A stretch of DNA of 43,373 nucleotides, from positions 1 through 43,373 of the IMG/VR virus record IMGVR_UViG_3300009156_000049; one strand, written 5' to 3'. Positions 1 to 8,120 of this stretch are shown in pieces. The stretch is from a virus. The translations under genes and the position numbers were made by a program. Position 1 is the stretch's first letter; each line of letters begins with the position of its first letter. Under the pieces are notes generated by a model. It was not told where the DNA came from, searched no databases, and saw only the letters and a list, made by a program, of their open reading frames with translations.

Positions 1-144
1 GAGCATGGGGACGATGCGCTGTTGGAACCGCTATATTTGATCACAACTTCGTTGCAAACCCATAATGCAATCCACTACGGCGACGCTAGTCTGCTGCCAA
101 GGGGTCCGGTCGTGAGACAACGGGGTGACACTACACTTTGGTGA
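1..144 (+). CDS. Tail protein, C-terminal end only (partial)
   Basis: An open frame enters from the left edge and ends with TGA at 142-144, giving the last 47 residues. It reads through LEPLYLITTS and ends RQRGDTTLW. The frame stays open from base 1 and its stop is followed at once by a ribosome site and the next tail gene. The position, just upstream of a baseplate-like protein and collagen-like fibres, suggests a minor tail or baseplate component. No domain can be named from this fragment. Confidence 0.6.
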   Translation, partial: EHGDDALLEPLYLITTSLQTHNAIHYGDASLLPRGPVVRQRGDTTLW

Positions 145-154
145 GAGGAGGAGA

Positions 155-523
155 ATGGCGAAGATCAACCTTCAGCCACCCACGTTGGATTTGTCGTTAT
201 ATGCTGGAGACGGTATCTCCTTTCGATTAATTTGCACAGATGATGACAATCAGCCCGTTGATGTGTCCGGCGAAGTAAAAGCACAGGTAAAACAAGCTCG
301 TGGAACTGGAGAATCATCCCTAGCAGATTTTGCTACGGACATGGATAGCGCTTCGGATGGCATTATCGCACTTTCTTTGACCGGAGATCAAACGCAAGAG
401 CTGATTACAGACAGTTCAGGCAAGTTTACCGGGGTCTGGGACGTGCAGTGGACCGAAACGGATAAAGAACCGCGTACGCTATGCCAAGGCAAAGTGGAGT
501 GTTACGCTGATGTCACCCAGTGA
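155..523 (+). CDS. Small tail/baseplate protein (upper-baseplate-like)
   Basis: A 122-aa protein. I chose ATG 155 because GAGGAGGAG lies directly upstream; a GTG at 125 in the same frame has no good site and overlaps the preceding gene. The pattern ([10 protein letters not shown] near the start, an acidic middle, [12 protein letters not shown], then GVWDVQW and a final [13 protein letters not shown]) is that of short beta-rich proteins found beside fibre genes in many siphoviruses. It probably forms a small structural domain of the tail tip. Its end overlaps the fibre gene at 510, which suggests translational coupling. Confidence 0.75.
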   Translation: MAKINLQPPTLDLSLYAGDGISFRLICTDDDNQPVDVSGEVKAQVKQARGTGESSLADFATDMDSASDGIIALSLTGDQTQELITDSSGKFTGVWDVQWTETDKEPRTLCQGKVECYADVTQ

Positions 524-2015
524 TCTTGAAATTACCATTGATCCGAAAGACATTGAGATCAAAATCAATTCTGAGGGACCAGAGATCGAATTAACGGTCG
601 ACGAGACGCCCGATGTAGCCACTTTGATTCCTCCGGACGAGTTCAAACTGACTGTCGAGTCGAGAGAGATTGGTATCGACGTCAGCAACCAGATTTCGAA
701 CGTAGAGATCAATCTGGATTCAGCACCCGACGTTATTTTCCTGCCGACTACCGGTTTGACCGGTCCTCCGGGTCCGGAAGGAGATCCTGGACCAGCGGGT
801 CTCCCAGGACCTCGTGGTGCAACTGGTGCGGATGGGGCTGCCGGAGCTGAGGGTCCTAAAGGCGATACTGGCGACACGGGTCCGCAAGGTCTGACTGGTC
901 CTACTGGAGCTGAAGGTCCTAAAGGTGACACCGGTGATACTGGTGCTACCGGTCCTACGGGTGCTACGGGTCCACAGGGTAATCCAGGTGCTACAGGAGC
1001 AACCGGGCCGCAGGGACTAAAGGGCGATACTGGTGCAACGGGTAGTACCGGTCCTCAGGGTCCACAAGGAGATCCAGGCGCCGCCGGAGCAACGGGACCA
1101 CAGGGGCCGATTGGTAACACCGGTGCTCAGGGTCCACAAGGAAATCCGGGAGCCACAGGAGCGACAGGACCGCAGGGGCCGATTGGTAATACCGGGGCAA
1201 CGGGAGCTGCAGGTCCAACAGGTCCAGCTGGTGCCGTTGAGGTTTATGAACAACCTAGCGAGCCAGCAAGCACTCTAGTAGGTGCGCTTTGGATCGATAC
1301 CGATGAAGGACCGCCGAATTGGACAGGTGGCGGTGGAGCTCCTGGGATTGTTGGTGCACCAGTAGCTTGGTTGGTCGATGTGATTCCTGATGGTTGCTTG
1401 GAATTCAACGGGCAGGCGATTACAGCAGCTGCCTATCCAAAATTGTATGCCTTGTTCGGAGCTAATCTGCCTGATTTGCGGGGACTTACTTTACTAGGCG
1501 CCAGCGCAAGTCATCCGGTTGGTTCAACTGGTGGTACGGAGACTGAGACTTTGACTATTGCTCAAATTCCTTCGCATAATCATGGTGGTAGCACTGGAAC
1601 GGGTGTAACTGGTACTGGTACCTCGGGAACACAACCGGCAACTGCGACTGGTACTGAATCGGCGGATCATACTCACTCAGGTAACACGGGTTCCGCGGGT
1701 TCGCACTCGCATGACACTGCCGATGGCACCGGTTTCTTCATGACCAACGATTCCTCGACGATTACAGTTGGTTCCGGTGGTACGGCTCGTTATTATGCTC
1801 AGAAATTGCAGCTGACGGATGCTGCTCCAGCGCATACTCACACTCTAACCACCGGTGGTCGTAGTGCAGTCCATACGCACACGGTTCCGGCTCATTCGCA
1901 CACGGTTCCTTCGCTTTCGATTCCGGCACTCTCGATTTCAGCACAGGGTGGCGGCGGTAGTCATAATAACTTGCCACCGTTCAGAGCGGTGCGCTGGATT
2001 ACGGTGGCGGGCTAA
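510..2015 (+). CDS. Collagen-like tail fibre with collar domain and HxH needle
   Basis: A 501-aa fibre protein. Residues 1-85 are a beta-rich acidic head that likely attaches to the tail. Residues ~86-245 are Gly-Pro-rich triplets ([16 protein letters not shown]) expected to form a collagen-like triple helix. Residues ~290-335 fit a phage tail collar domain ([27 protein letters not shown]). The C-terminus carries six H-x-H motifs (HNH, HTH, HSH, HTH, HTH, HSH) spaced by Gly/Thr/Ser-rich sequence, as in the metal-binding needle of T4 long-tail-fibre gp37. It likely acts in host-surface recognition as a trimer. The stop overlaps the next fibre gene (TAATG). Confidence 0.9.
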   Translation: MSPSDLEITIDPKDIEIKINSEGPEIELTVDETPDVATLIPPDEFKLTVESREIGIDVSNQISNVEINLDSAPDVIFLPTTGLTGPPGPEGDPGPAGLPGPRGATGADGAAGAEGPKGDTGDTGPQGLTGPTGAEGPKGDTGDTGATGPTGATGPQGNPGATGATGPQGLKGDTGATGSTGPQGPQGDPGAAGATGPQGPIGNTGAQGPQGNPGATGATGPQGPIGNTGATGAAGPTGPAGAVEVYEQPSEPASTLVGALWIDTDEGPPNWTGGGGAPGIVGAPVAWLVDVIPDGCLEFNGQAITAAAYPKLYALFGANLPDLRGLTLLGASASHPVGSTGGTETETLTIAQIPSHNHGGSTGTGVTGTGTSGTQPATATGTESADHTHSGNTGSAGSHSHDTADGTGFFMTNDSSTITVGSGGTARYYAQKLQLTDAAPAHTHTLTTGGRSAVHTHTVPAHSHTVPSLSIPALSISAQGGGGSHNNLPPFRAVRWITVAG

Positions 2016-3052
2016 TGGCTATCGTTACTCCCAAAGCCGTTCGAGTTCGTCGCAGTGCCGGTTGGCAGGACGTAGCAATCATCGGACCACAGGGACAACC
2101 GGGCGATCAAGGTCCTGTTGGAGCTACAGGCCCAGCGGGCCCGACTGGTCCGACTGGTGCTAAAGGCGATACAGGTAATACTGGTCCAACCGGCTCTACG
2201 GGTCCGCAGGGTCCACAGGGAGATGTTGGTCCAATTGGTACAACCGGTCCGCAAGGTCCGGCGGGGCCACAGGGAGCACCATCAACTGTTCCGGGTCCGC
2301 CCGGTGACGGTGTTCCGACTCCGATTGGTTCGACCGGTCAGTTTATTCGTGTCGCTGGCGGTGTCGCGGTTTGGCAGGATTATACGCCACCGGACGCGTC
2401 TTCAAGTAGTAAGGGAGTTGTACAACTTGCCGGTGATTTGGCAGGTACAGCCGACGCTCCGGCGATTGCTCCGGGTGTGATTGTCGATGCTGATATTTCA
2501 GCGATAGCAGCTATTGAAGGCCGAAAACTTAATTGGCATAAAGGTACTACTCCGCCTGCTAGTCCAAGCGATAATGATCTTTGGTACGACACTGAAATGG
2601 GCGGCGGAGTTGGCTGGGTCTTTGTTTACGATTCGACACAAGCTACTTATAAATGGGTAGCTGTTGGCTGCGAGCCGTATTTTAACTTTTCCGGTGGAGA
2701 TACCAGTGCCAGTTTGACCGCGAATACCTGGGGTGGATTTACAGTTACAGTTACTATCAACCGTAATGGAATTTATGTTATCGAAGGTGGATTCACCATT
2801 CGTACAAGTTCTGGCGGTGCGACCGTATGGGCCGGACTTCAGGTTGATGGGGTAAACCCGACGGTTGATTCGACGCATACAGCAGGTGGTTATTGCGCAG
2901 TTTCGTCTGCTCGTCAAAATCTTCATGTTCGTAGCGTAATCACACTTACAACTGCTCCAGCAAACATTATTTTGTTGGGTCAATCTACTGTTACACAGTC
3001 ACACTCTGTTAGTAACAGATACGTTTCGGTTACTCCACGAGCGATCATCTAA
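2015..3052 (+). CDS. Collagen-like tail fibre
   Basis: A 345-aa protein starting at the ATG inside the previous gene's stop overlap. A short N-terminal domain (residues 1-27, [17 protein letters not shown]) leads into Gly-x-y collagen-like repeats (~28-100). A linker with [11 protein letters not shown] follows, then a beta-rich C-terminal domain (~205-345) of alternating polar and hydrophobic strands that resembles C1q/TNF-like trimer heads by composition. It is probably a second receptor-binding or accessory fibre. The repeats resemble those of the upstream gene, which suggests duplication or repeat exchange. Confidence 0.85.
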   Translation: MAIVTPKAVRVRRSAGWQDVAIIGPQGQPGDQGPVGATGPAGPTGPTGAKGDTGNTGPTGSTGPQGPQGDVGPIGTTGPQGPAGPQGAPSTVPGPPGDGVPTPIGSTGQFIRVAGGVAVWQDYTPPDASSSSKGVVQLAGDLAGTADAPAIAPGVIVDADISAIAAIEGRKLNWHKGTTPPASPSDNDLWYDTEMGGGVGWVFVYDSTQATYKWVAVGCEPYFNFSGGDTSASLTANTWGGFTVTVTINRNGIYVIEGGFTIRTSSGGATVWAGLQVDGVNPTVDSTHTAGGYCAVSSARQNLHVRSVITLTTAPANIILLGQSTVTQSHSVSNRYVSVTPRAII

Positions 3053-3065
3053 AAAAGAGGTATGA

Positions 3066-3308
3066 ATGATCACAGTGAATACAAGTGTGCAATTTACCGC
3101 CGAGGACCGAGCCGATGCCGAAGCAAAAATTGCGTCCTGGCGGTTGCACGAGGGTTGTGTAGTGGTTTCGCATCTGAGCGAACAACTTGATGCACAGGAG
3201 ACAGTGGAAGGGTCTGGTGGCGAGTTGACGCGCCAGCCTACCGCGGATGAGCTAATGGCGGAGACGGAGTTAGCAACTCAGGGGAATGGAAATGAAACGA
3301 CCGGTTGA
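3066..3308 (+). CDS. Hypothetical 80-aa protein
   Basis: AAAGAGGT lies just upstream of ATG 3066. The protein has a short N-terminal segment (FTAEDRADAEAKIASW) like a small alpha/beta fold, then an acidic, Gln/Thr-rich and probably disordered tail. Its end overlaps the next gene by 23 bases. It lies between fibres and lysis genes. Function not recognised. Confidence 0.7.
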   Translation: MITVNTSVQFTAEDRADAEAKIASWRLHEGCVVVSHLSEQLDAQETVEGSGGELTRQPTADELMAETELATQGNGNETTG

Positions 3309-3528
3309 ACTTTTCAAACAACGCCCAGCTGAGTCAGCGATGCCACTGGCAACAGTTGGCGCAATTCTGATCGGTCGGGCTTTAGGTGTCGAAGATACAG
3401 ATACAATTGCCTACATTGCAATCGCACTTTCATTTATTCCAGCTGTTGTAACCTGGGTGACTGACATAATCAGACGAGACGAGTCCGATGGAACTGTTTA
3501 CCAGCCTCCTAGCGCTGGATCATCCTGA
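3286..3528 (+). CDS. Small two-helix membrane protein, holin candidate
   Basis: An 80-aa protein (ATG 3286 after AGGGGA; ATG 3292 is an alternative). Two hydrophobic stretches, ~18-32 (MPLATVGAILIGRALGV) and ~38-60 (DTIAYIAIALSFIPAVVTWV), are followed by a basic turn IIRRDE and a polar tail. Size, membrane content and position a few genes before the endolysin fit a holin, but holins share little sequence. It overlaps its neighbours at both ends. Confidence 0.65.
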   Translation: MEMKRPVELFKQRPAESAMPLATVGAILIGRALGVEDTDTIAYIAIALSFIPAVVTWVTDIIRRDESDGTVYQPPSAGSS

Positions 3529-3706
3529 CTGGACGCTCCCTTGGGCAGGGATTGGAGCAGTTCTACTTGGACTAGGAAGCGCGCTCAGTGGAGCTGCGGC
3601 ATTGATCACAGCTCGCAGAAAGGGTAGAAATGAAAGCTGCGCTGCTGCTAACACTGGGACTGGTAATGGCAACGGGGGCCGGGTATCTGGCGACGACAGC
3701 GTTTAG
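3488..3706 (+). CDS. Small single-helix membrane protein
   Basis: A 72-aa protein with one hydrophobic segment (~18-42, including [20 protein letters not shown]) followed by basic ITARRKGR and a Gly/Asn-rich tail. It overlaps the preceding gene by 41 bases and the next by 77 bases. It may be a second holin-like or accessory lysis protein. The ribosome site is weak, so expression is less certain than for its neighbours. Confidence 0.5.
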   Translation: MELFTSLLALDHPDWTLPWAGIGAVLLGLGSALSGAAALITARRKGRNESCAAANTGTGNGNGGRVSGDDSV

Positions 3707-3971
3707 CGGAGCTCCAGATCCGGTTAGGACAGAAACAATTACTCTTAAGAATGGACCTACAGGACCAGCGGGTCCACAAGGTCCAAAAGGAGAACCGGGT
3801 CCTAAGGGCGAACGAGGTCCTAAAGGAGAAGTTGGTGCAACTGGTCCGGCGGGACCCCCAGGCTCGGGTAGCCCGTGCGCGGGCGCGCCTGTGGGATATT
3901 CTCCCGGAGTCTTGTTGATCAATCATCCTGGTGGACAAACAAGAATCTACACATGTCTGGAGGACAAATGA
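3630..3971 (+). CDS. Membrane-anchored collagen-like protein in the lysis region
   Basis: A 113-aa protein preceded by AGAAAGG. Residues ~3-24 ([20 protein letters not shown]) form a signal anchor or signal peptide. Residues ~42-76 are collagen triplets with charged positions ([17 protein letters not shown]). The C-terminal 35 residues contain two cysteines that could form a disulphide outside the membrane. A secreted or tethered collagen-like protein here is unusual. It might be a small virion appendage or a cell-wall-spanning lysis helper. The stop overlaps the next start (ATGA). Confidence 0.75.
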   Translation: MKAALLLTLGLVMATGAGYLATTAFSGAPDPVRTETITLKNGPTGPAGPQGPKGEPGPKGERGPKGEVGATGPAGPPGSGSPCAGAPVGYSPGVLLINHPGGQTRIYTCLEDK

Positions 3972-4117
3972 ACGAACAGGAAGCTCCAGTTCAGGATCCC
4001 GCAGAGCCGACTGAGCCCGCAACTCCAGAGCCTGCACCAGAACCAAGTGAGCCAACACCCGCACCGGATACGACACCACCGGACGAAGAAGACAACGGTG
4101 GCGACGGAGAGGAATAG
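3968..4117 (+). CDS. Short acidic Pro/Glu-rich protein
   Basis: A 49-aa ORF starting at ATG 3968, overlapping the previous stop, with AGGACAA upstream. It is nearly all Pro, Glu, Thr, Ala and Asp ([19 protein letters not shown]), so it is expected to be disordered. A longer frame reaches back to 3875, but the coupled ATG fits the local pattern better. Function unknown. Confidence 0.5.
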   Translation: MNEQEAPVQDPAEPTEPATPEPAPEPSEPTPAPDTTPPDEEDNGGDGEE

Positions 4118-4119
4118 GA

Positions 4120-4305
4120 ATGCCGTTTGATACGGACGAAGAGGTAGAGCCAGATGAGGTTTCAGGCATAGACGCAGACGAGTCCGAAGCTCGCTTGACT
4201 GTTGTGATCGACAAGAATCTGATTCTCGAAGCTGGGGATATACCTGTACGCGAGTCAGAGCCTGAGCCGAAGGAGGAGGAAGAAGATGGCAGCTCCTCAG
4301 GTTAA
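4120..4305 (+). CDS. Short acidic hypothetical protein
   Basis: A 61-aa protein starting two bases after the preceding stop (TAGGAATG). It is strongly acidic with a short hydrophobic strand (ARLTVVIDKNLILEAG) and a Glu-rich tail. The GAAGGAGGAGGAAGAAG inside its 3' end doubles as the ribosome site of the endolysin gene, which overlaps its last 20 bases. Function not recognised. Confidence 0.55.
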   Translation: MPFDTDEEVEPDEVSGIDADESEARLTVVIDKNLILEAGDIPVRESEPEPKEEEEDGSSSG

Positions 4306-5071
4306 GTTCACCAGGGATATTCTCGTTGGTTGTCGAGGCGCTGACGTAATCGCGCATAAGCGAGCTATTTCAAGAGCTGCTCCAAACATGTATCCCTGGC
4401 ACGACTTTACCGAGTTGTGTGGAAGACCATTTATGCATGCGGTGGTAGCTTGGAAGCGAAGTAAAAAATTGAGTGGCGTGCCTCGGATTGGCTTGACTGC
4501 TCATAACGCTCTCGAGCGCACGCGCGCGAAGAAGAAGCCAGACGAATGGGCGTTTGATCCCTACTCGATTGCGCTTTGTCAGGAATACTGGAAACAGCAT
4601 CAGCAAGCTCCAGCAGAGGCGAAACGAGAGAAGGGTGTAAGTGCAGGTTTCTTCTGGTACGCACATCGAAACTCAATTGCCTATTCTCAGTATCGGCCTT
4701 TCTCACTGGGTAGGCCAGCTTGGCTTCCCAGTCGCTGGGATTGCTCAGCCTTTGCTACAGCTTGCCACTATGCGGCTGGCGCTCCGGATCCGAATGGCCG
4801 GGGCTATGACCATCAAGGCTATACCGGCACACTGATGGATCATGGAGTACACGTAGGTAGTATTCAAAATTTGAAACCACTTGATCTGATTTTCTACGGA
4901 CGAGCTCGTTCTGCACCGGGCTTCCCTGGTGGTTCTCCGACCCATGTAGCTGTTTATGTCGGGGTCAAAAACGGAACGCCGATGGTACTCTCGCACGGCC
5001 ATTATCCGATGAGCTACTACCCTTACAATTATCGAAGTGATATTCATCACTTTCGACACTACAAGATATAA
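4286..5071 (+). CDS. Endolysin, NlpC/P60-type peptidase
   Basis: A 261-aa cell-wall hydrolase. The C-terminal half fits the NlpC/P60 fold: catalytic Cys in WDCSAFATACHYAAG (~C152), the His strand SPTHVAVYVG (~H219) and a later polar HGHYPM. Such enzymes cut peptide bonds in peptidoglycan. The N-terminal 60 residues (RDILVGCRGADVIAHKRAI) resemble a short peptidoglycan-binding helix module. There is no signal peptide, so export would need a holin; membrane proteins of suitable type lie just upstream. The start is supported by a strong purine-rich site inside the previous gene. Confidence 0.85.
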   Translation: MAAPQVKFTRDILVGCRGADVIAHKRAISRAAPNMYPWHDFTELCGRPFMHAVVAWKRSKKLSGVPRIGLTAHNALERTRAKKKPDEWAFDPYSIALCQEYWKQHQQAPAEAKREKGVSAGFFWYAHRNSIAYSQYRPFSLGRPAWLPSRWDCSAFATACHYAAGAPDPNGRGYDHQGYTGTLMDHGVHVGSIQNLKPLDLIFYGRARSAPGFPGGSPTHVAVYVGVKNGTPMVLSHGHYPMSYYPYNYRSDIHHFRHYKI

Positions 5072-5105
5072 GGAAAGAACTTTGCTAGCGTAGAGGAGGA
5101 AAGCA

Positions 5106-5231
5106 ATGGCGGATCCGAAGCTGCCGACGCCTGATGAAGTTGCTGAGCAGTCTTCTAAGGAAGAAAAAGATCCTAACAAGAAAAAGACCGAAGGCAAGAA
5201 GTACGACGGTGGAGAGATTCCCAAGCAGTAA
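5106..5231 (+). CDS. Short Lys/Glu-rich protein
   Basis: A 41-aa ORF from ATG 5106 with GAGGAGGAAAG upstream. It is very hydrophilic (EEKDPNKKKTEGKKYDGG) and probably disordered. It sits between the endolysin and the first head gene. No function recognised. Confidence 0.6.
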   Translation: MADPKLPTPDEVAEQSSKEEKDPNKKKTEGKKYDGGEIPKQ

Positions 5232-5252
5232 TCATTCAAGTAGGTGAGGTAG

Positions 5253-5705
5253 ATGGAAGAAAGTATTCTTCTTAGTACAAAGAAAATTTTGGGTGTTGCA
5301 GAAGAGTATACAGCATTCGATCTTGATATTATTACTCATATTAATACCGCTCTTTCTACGCTCACCCAACTGGGCGTTGGACCTGCAGAAGGATTTACGA
5401 TCGACGATGCGTCCGAGCTCTGGCATGATTTTATCGAGGACGATAAACAGTACCATTCGGTCAAATCATACGTTTTTCTCCGGGTTCGACAGCTCTTTGA
5501 TCCTCCGGCAACATCATATCTAATTGCTGCCTTTGACAAGCAAATCGAAGAGCTCGAATGGCGTTTGAATGTGCATCGAGAAGAGACGGACTTTGTCGAC
5601 CCAGATCCAGACGTCTACTATCTTGAAGACATGTTTTCTGGAGAAGTTGTGGAGGTGAGCGGTGGCAAACGGAAGATCATTGGAGGAGCAGGAAGCGGAA
5701 CGTAA
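5253..5705 (+). CDS. Head-tail connector-like protein (gp6-like)
   Basis: A 150-aa mainly helical protein. The pattern (STKKILGVAEEY near the start, DIITHINTALSTLTQLGV, WHDFIEDD, then VKSYVFLRVRQLFDPP and QIEELEWRLNVHREE) matches gp6-like adaptor proteins that join the portal ring to the tail. Here it lies upstream of the terminase instead of after the capsid gene, so the role is inferred from pattern only. GTGAGGTAG precedes ATG 5253. It overlaps the next gene by 44 bases. Confidence 0.6.
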   Translation: MEESILLSTKKILGVAEEYTAFDLDIITHINTALSTLTQLGVGPAEGFTIDDASELWHDFIEDDKQYHSVKSYVFLRVRQLFDPPATSYLIAAFDKQIEELEWRLNVHREETDFVDPDPDVYYLEDMFSGEVVEVSGGKRKIIGGAGSGT

Positions 5706-5898
5706 GAGTAAGGAAGACGCGCGAAACAAGCAGCGTCAGGAACGACAAGAGCGTCTTAACCAGGAATCGACAGAATCTGACGACGAGAAGATGGATCGAC
5801 TGGCACAGAGATTGTCGGCACCCGAACCATCTAAGCCGAAGGCGAAGTCTCGTGCGAAGAAGAAGGAAGAGAAGCCTGAAGAAACTCCAGTCGAATAG
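5662..5898 (+). CDS. Highly charged coiled-coil-like protein
   Basis: A 78-aa protein with GTG start at 5662; GGAGGTGAG lies 6 bases upstream inside the preceding gene. It is almost entirely charged (EEQEAERKSKEDARNKQRQE, later KPKAKSRAKKKEEK), so helical or disordered. Its place between a connector-like gene and the terminase could suit a small packaging helper, but no family was recognised. Confidence 0.6.
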   Translation: MANGRSLEEQEAERKSKEDARNKQRQERQERLNQESTESDDEKMDRLAQRLSAPEPSKPKAKSRAKKKEEKPEETPVE

Positions 5899-5906
5899 GA
5901 GGCGAA

Positions 5907-6338
5907 ATGTCCTCCGTTATAGATGATATTCTCGAGCATCATGGTGTAAAAGGGATGAAGTGGGGTGTTCGCCGAAAGGCAACAGTCGGGGCACAAGAGG
6001 TTATCGTCAGTGACAGACGAAAATCGATCAAGACGACTGGTGGAGCAGGACATCCTGCACATCCTGACGCAGTTCGCGTCCGTACGATCGGACAAATCGG
6101 CTCAAAGAGTGGCTTGAAAGCTCTCTCCGATAAAGATCTGCAGGATTACACCAAACGATTGAACTTGGAGCAGAACGCTAAGAGGCTTCGCTATAACGAC
6201 GCAAGTCCTCCGAAGAAATTTGTCCTGAGTGTGTTGGGACAAAGCGGTAAGACTGCTGTTCAATCAGCTGCAAACGATGTTGCAACTGCACAGGTTAAGA
6301 AACATTTGGCTAAGACTGCTCTGCTTGCTGCTGCTTAG
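5907..6338 (+). CDS. HHGVKGMKWGVRR-motif head-region protein
   Basis: A 143-aa protein preceded by AGGAGGCG. Residues 11-23 carry HHGVKGMKWGVRR, a short tag seen on many phage head-morphogenesis proteins. The rest is basic and helical, with a hydrophobic C-terminus (KTALLAAA). Head-gene placement and the tag suggest a minor virion or assembly protein. The biochemical role of the tag is not known to me. Confidence 0.65.
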   Translation: MSSVIDDILEHHGVKGMKWGVRRKATVGAQEVIVSDRRKSIKTTGGAGHPAHPDAVRVRTIGQIGSKSGLKALSDKDLQDYTKRLNLEQNAKRLRYNDASPPKKFVLSVLGQSGKTAVQSAANDVATAQVKKHLAKTALLAAA

Positions 6339-6353
6339 GGGAGAGGAGTTAGC

Positions 6354-8099
6354 ATGAGCCTATCTAATACCGCTGTACCGATTTATTATGGTCAATTCCG
6401 GGAAGCTGTAATCAGAGGTGACATTCCCGTAAACCGTGAGATCTCTTTGGAGATGAATCGGATTGATTCGCTCATTGCTAATCCCAACATTTACTACGAT
6501 GACGAAGCTGTAGAGGGATTCATTCGTTATTGTGAAGCTGAATTAACTTTGACGGACGGATCTGATTTACATCTTCTCTTCTCCTTTAAGCTTTGGGCAG
6601 AACAGATCTTTGGTTGGTATTTCTTTGTTGAACGCAGTGTCTATGTGCCGACCAAGGACAACCATGGTGGCCACTACGAGAAACGAACGATCAAAAAACG
6701 TCTTACGCTAAAGCAGTATCTAATAGTTGCTCGTGGGGCAGCCAAGTCGATGTACGCCTTTTTGATTCATAGCTTTTTCCTAAACGTCGATACAGCCACT
6801 ACCCATCAGATCAATACCGCGCCGACGATGAAGCAGGCCGAGGAGGTCTTATCGCCTTTTAGGACCTCGATTACTCGAGCCCGGGGCCCGTTGTTTAAGT
6901 TCCTAACTGAAGGGTCGTTACAAAATACTACGGGTTCTAAGGCCAATCGGGTCAAGCTTGCTTCAACTAAGAAAGGGATTGAGAACTTTCTTACCGGATC
7001 CATTCTCGAGATTCGTCCTATGGCCATTAACAAGCTACAGGGACTGCGTCCTAAAATTTCAACTATTGACGAATGGCTTTCTGGTGATCTTCGAGAGGAT
7101 GTTGTTGGTGCTGTTGAACAGGGTGCTTCCAAACTAGAGGACTATTTAATTGTAGCTATTAGTTCAGAAGGAACAGTCAGAGCAGGTTCCGGTGACACTA
7201 TCAAAATGGAGCTTGCCGACATTCTCAAGGGAGAATACCTCGCGCCGCATGTTTCGATCTGGCATTACAAGTTGGACGAGGTCGAAGAAGTTGCGGATCC
7301 GGCGATGTGGGTGAAAGCGAATCCTAACCTGGGAGCGACGGTTTCCTATGAGACGTATCAACTCGATGTTGAGAGGGCTGAGAAGGCGCCTGCGTCGCGA
7401 AACGACATCTTGGCCAAGCGCTTTGGGATCCCCATGGAGGGTTACACCTACTTCTTCACCTACGAAGAAACTCTCCCTCACCGTGCACGCGAATTCTGGC
7501 AGATGGGCTGTGCCCTTGGGGCCGATCTTTCCCAGGGCGACGACTTCTGCGCCTTTACCTTCCTTTTCCCATTGGGAAGAGAACAATACGGTATCAAAAC
7601 ACGCAGCTACATAACTGAGCTCACGTTGATGAAACTTCCTGCTGCGATGCGGCAGAAGTACGAGGAGTTTGTTAACGAAGGTAGTCTTCATGTCATGCCA
7701 GGGAACATTCTTGACATGATGGAAGTCTACGAAGACCTTGATCGTTTCATTATAGCGTCCGAATACGACGTTCGTGCGCTTGGTTATGATCCATACAACG
7801 CGAAAGAATTTGTTACTCGTTGGGAAGGCGAGAATGGACCTTTTGGTATTGAGAAGGTCATTCAAGGAGCAAAAACCGAGTCAGTTCCTCTTGGCGAAAT
7901 CAAGATTATGGCCGGAGAACGCTTGCTGATCTTCGATCAAGCCCTAATGTCTTTTGCAATGGGTAACGCAATTACGTTGGAAGATACGAATGGAAATCGT
8001 AAACTTCTAAAGAAGCGACAAGATGAAAAAATCGACAATGTCGCAGCGCTTCTTGATGCCTGGGTCGCATACAAGGCAAATAAAGAAGCATTCGAGTAA
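6354..8099 (+). CDS. Terminase large subunit
   Basis: A 581-aa DNA-packaging motor with ATPase and nuclease parts. The P-loop is IVARGAAKS (~124-132), a departure from the usual G-x-G-K-S with Ala before Lys. The Walker B region is KISTIDEW (~233-240), with coupling sequence nearby (AISSEGT). The C-terminal nuclease begins at LGADLSQGDD (~389), followed by an acidic site around EYDVRALGYDP. It would cut concatemeric DNA and pump it into the prohead through the portal encoded next. No small-subunit gene was recognised; it may lie outside the window or be one of the small proteins just upstream. GGGGAGAGGAG precedes the start. Confidence 0.92.
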   Translation: MSLSNTAVPIYYGQFREAVIRGDIPVNREISLEMNRIDSLIANPNIYYDDEAVEGFIRYCEAELTLTDGSDLHLLFSFKLWAEQIFGWYFFVERSVYVPTKDNHGGHYEKRTIKKRLTLKQYLIVARGAAKSMYAFLIHSFFLNVDTATTHQINTAPTMKQAEEVLSPFRTSITRARGPLFKFLTEGSLQNTTGSKANRVKLASTKKGIENFLTGSILEIRPMAINKLQGLRPKISTIDEWLSGDLREDVVGAVEQGASKLEDYLIVAISSEGTVRAGSGDTIKMELADILKGEYLAPHVSIWHYKLDEVEEVADPAMWVKANPNLGATVSYETYQLDVERAEKAPASRNDILAKRFGIPMEGYTYFFTYEETLPHRAREFWQMGCALGADLSQGDDFCAFTFLFPLGREQYGIKTRSYITELTLMKLPAAMRQKYEEFVNEGSLHVMPGNILDMMEVYEDLDRFIIASEYDVRALGYDPYNAKEFVTRWEGENGPFGIEKVIQGAKTESVPLGEIKIMAGERLLIFDQALMSFAMGNAITLEDTNGNRKLLKKRQDEKIDNVAALLDAWVAYKANKEAFE

Positions 8100-8120
8100 T
8101 TGTGGTGAAGGAGGTGAGAT

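Noticed and set aside
479-931. 150-aa minus-strand frame rich in Gly-Pro
   Set aside because: Antisense shadow of collagen triplets; collagen-like DNA gives open frames on several strands. The same holds for other frames within 990-2260.
7164-7865. 233-aa minus-strand frame
   Set aside because: Lies wholly inside the well-supported terminase gene and has no protein-like motif.
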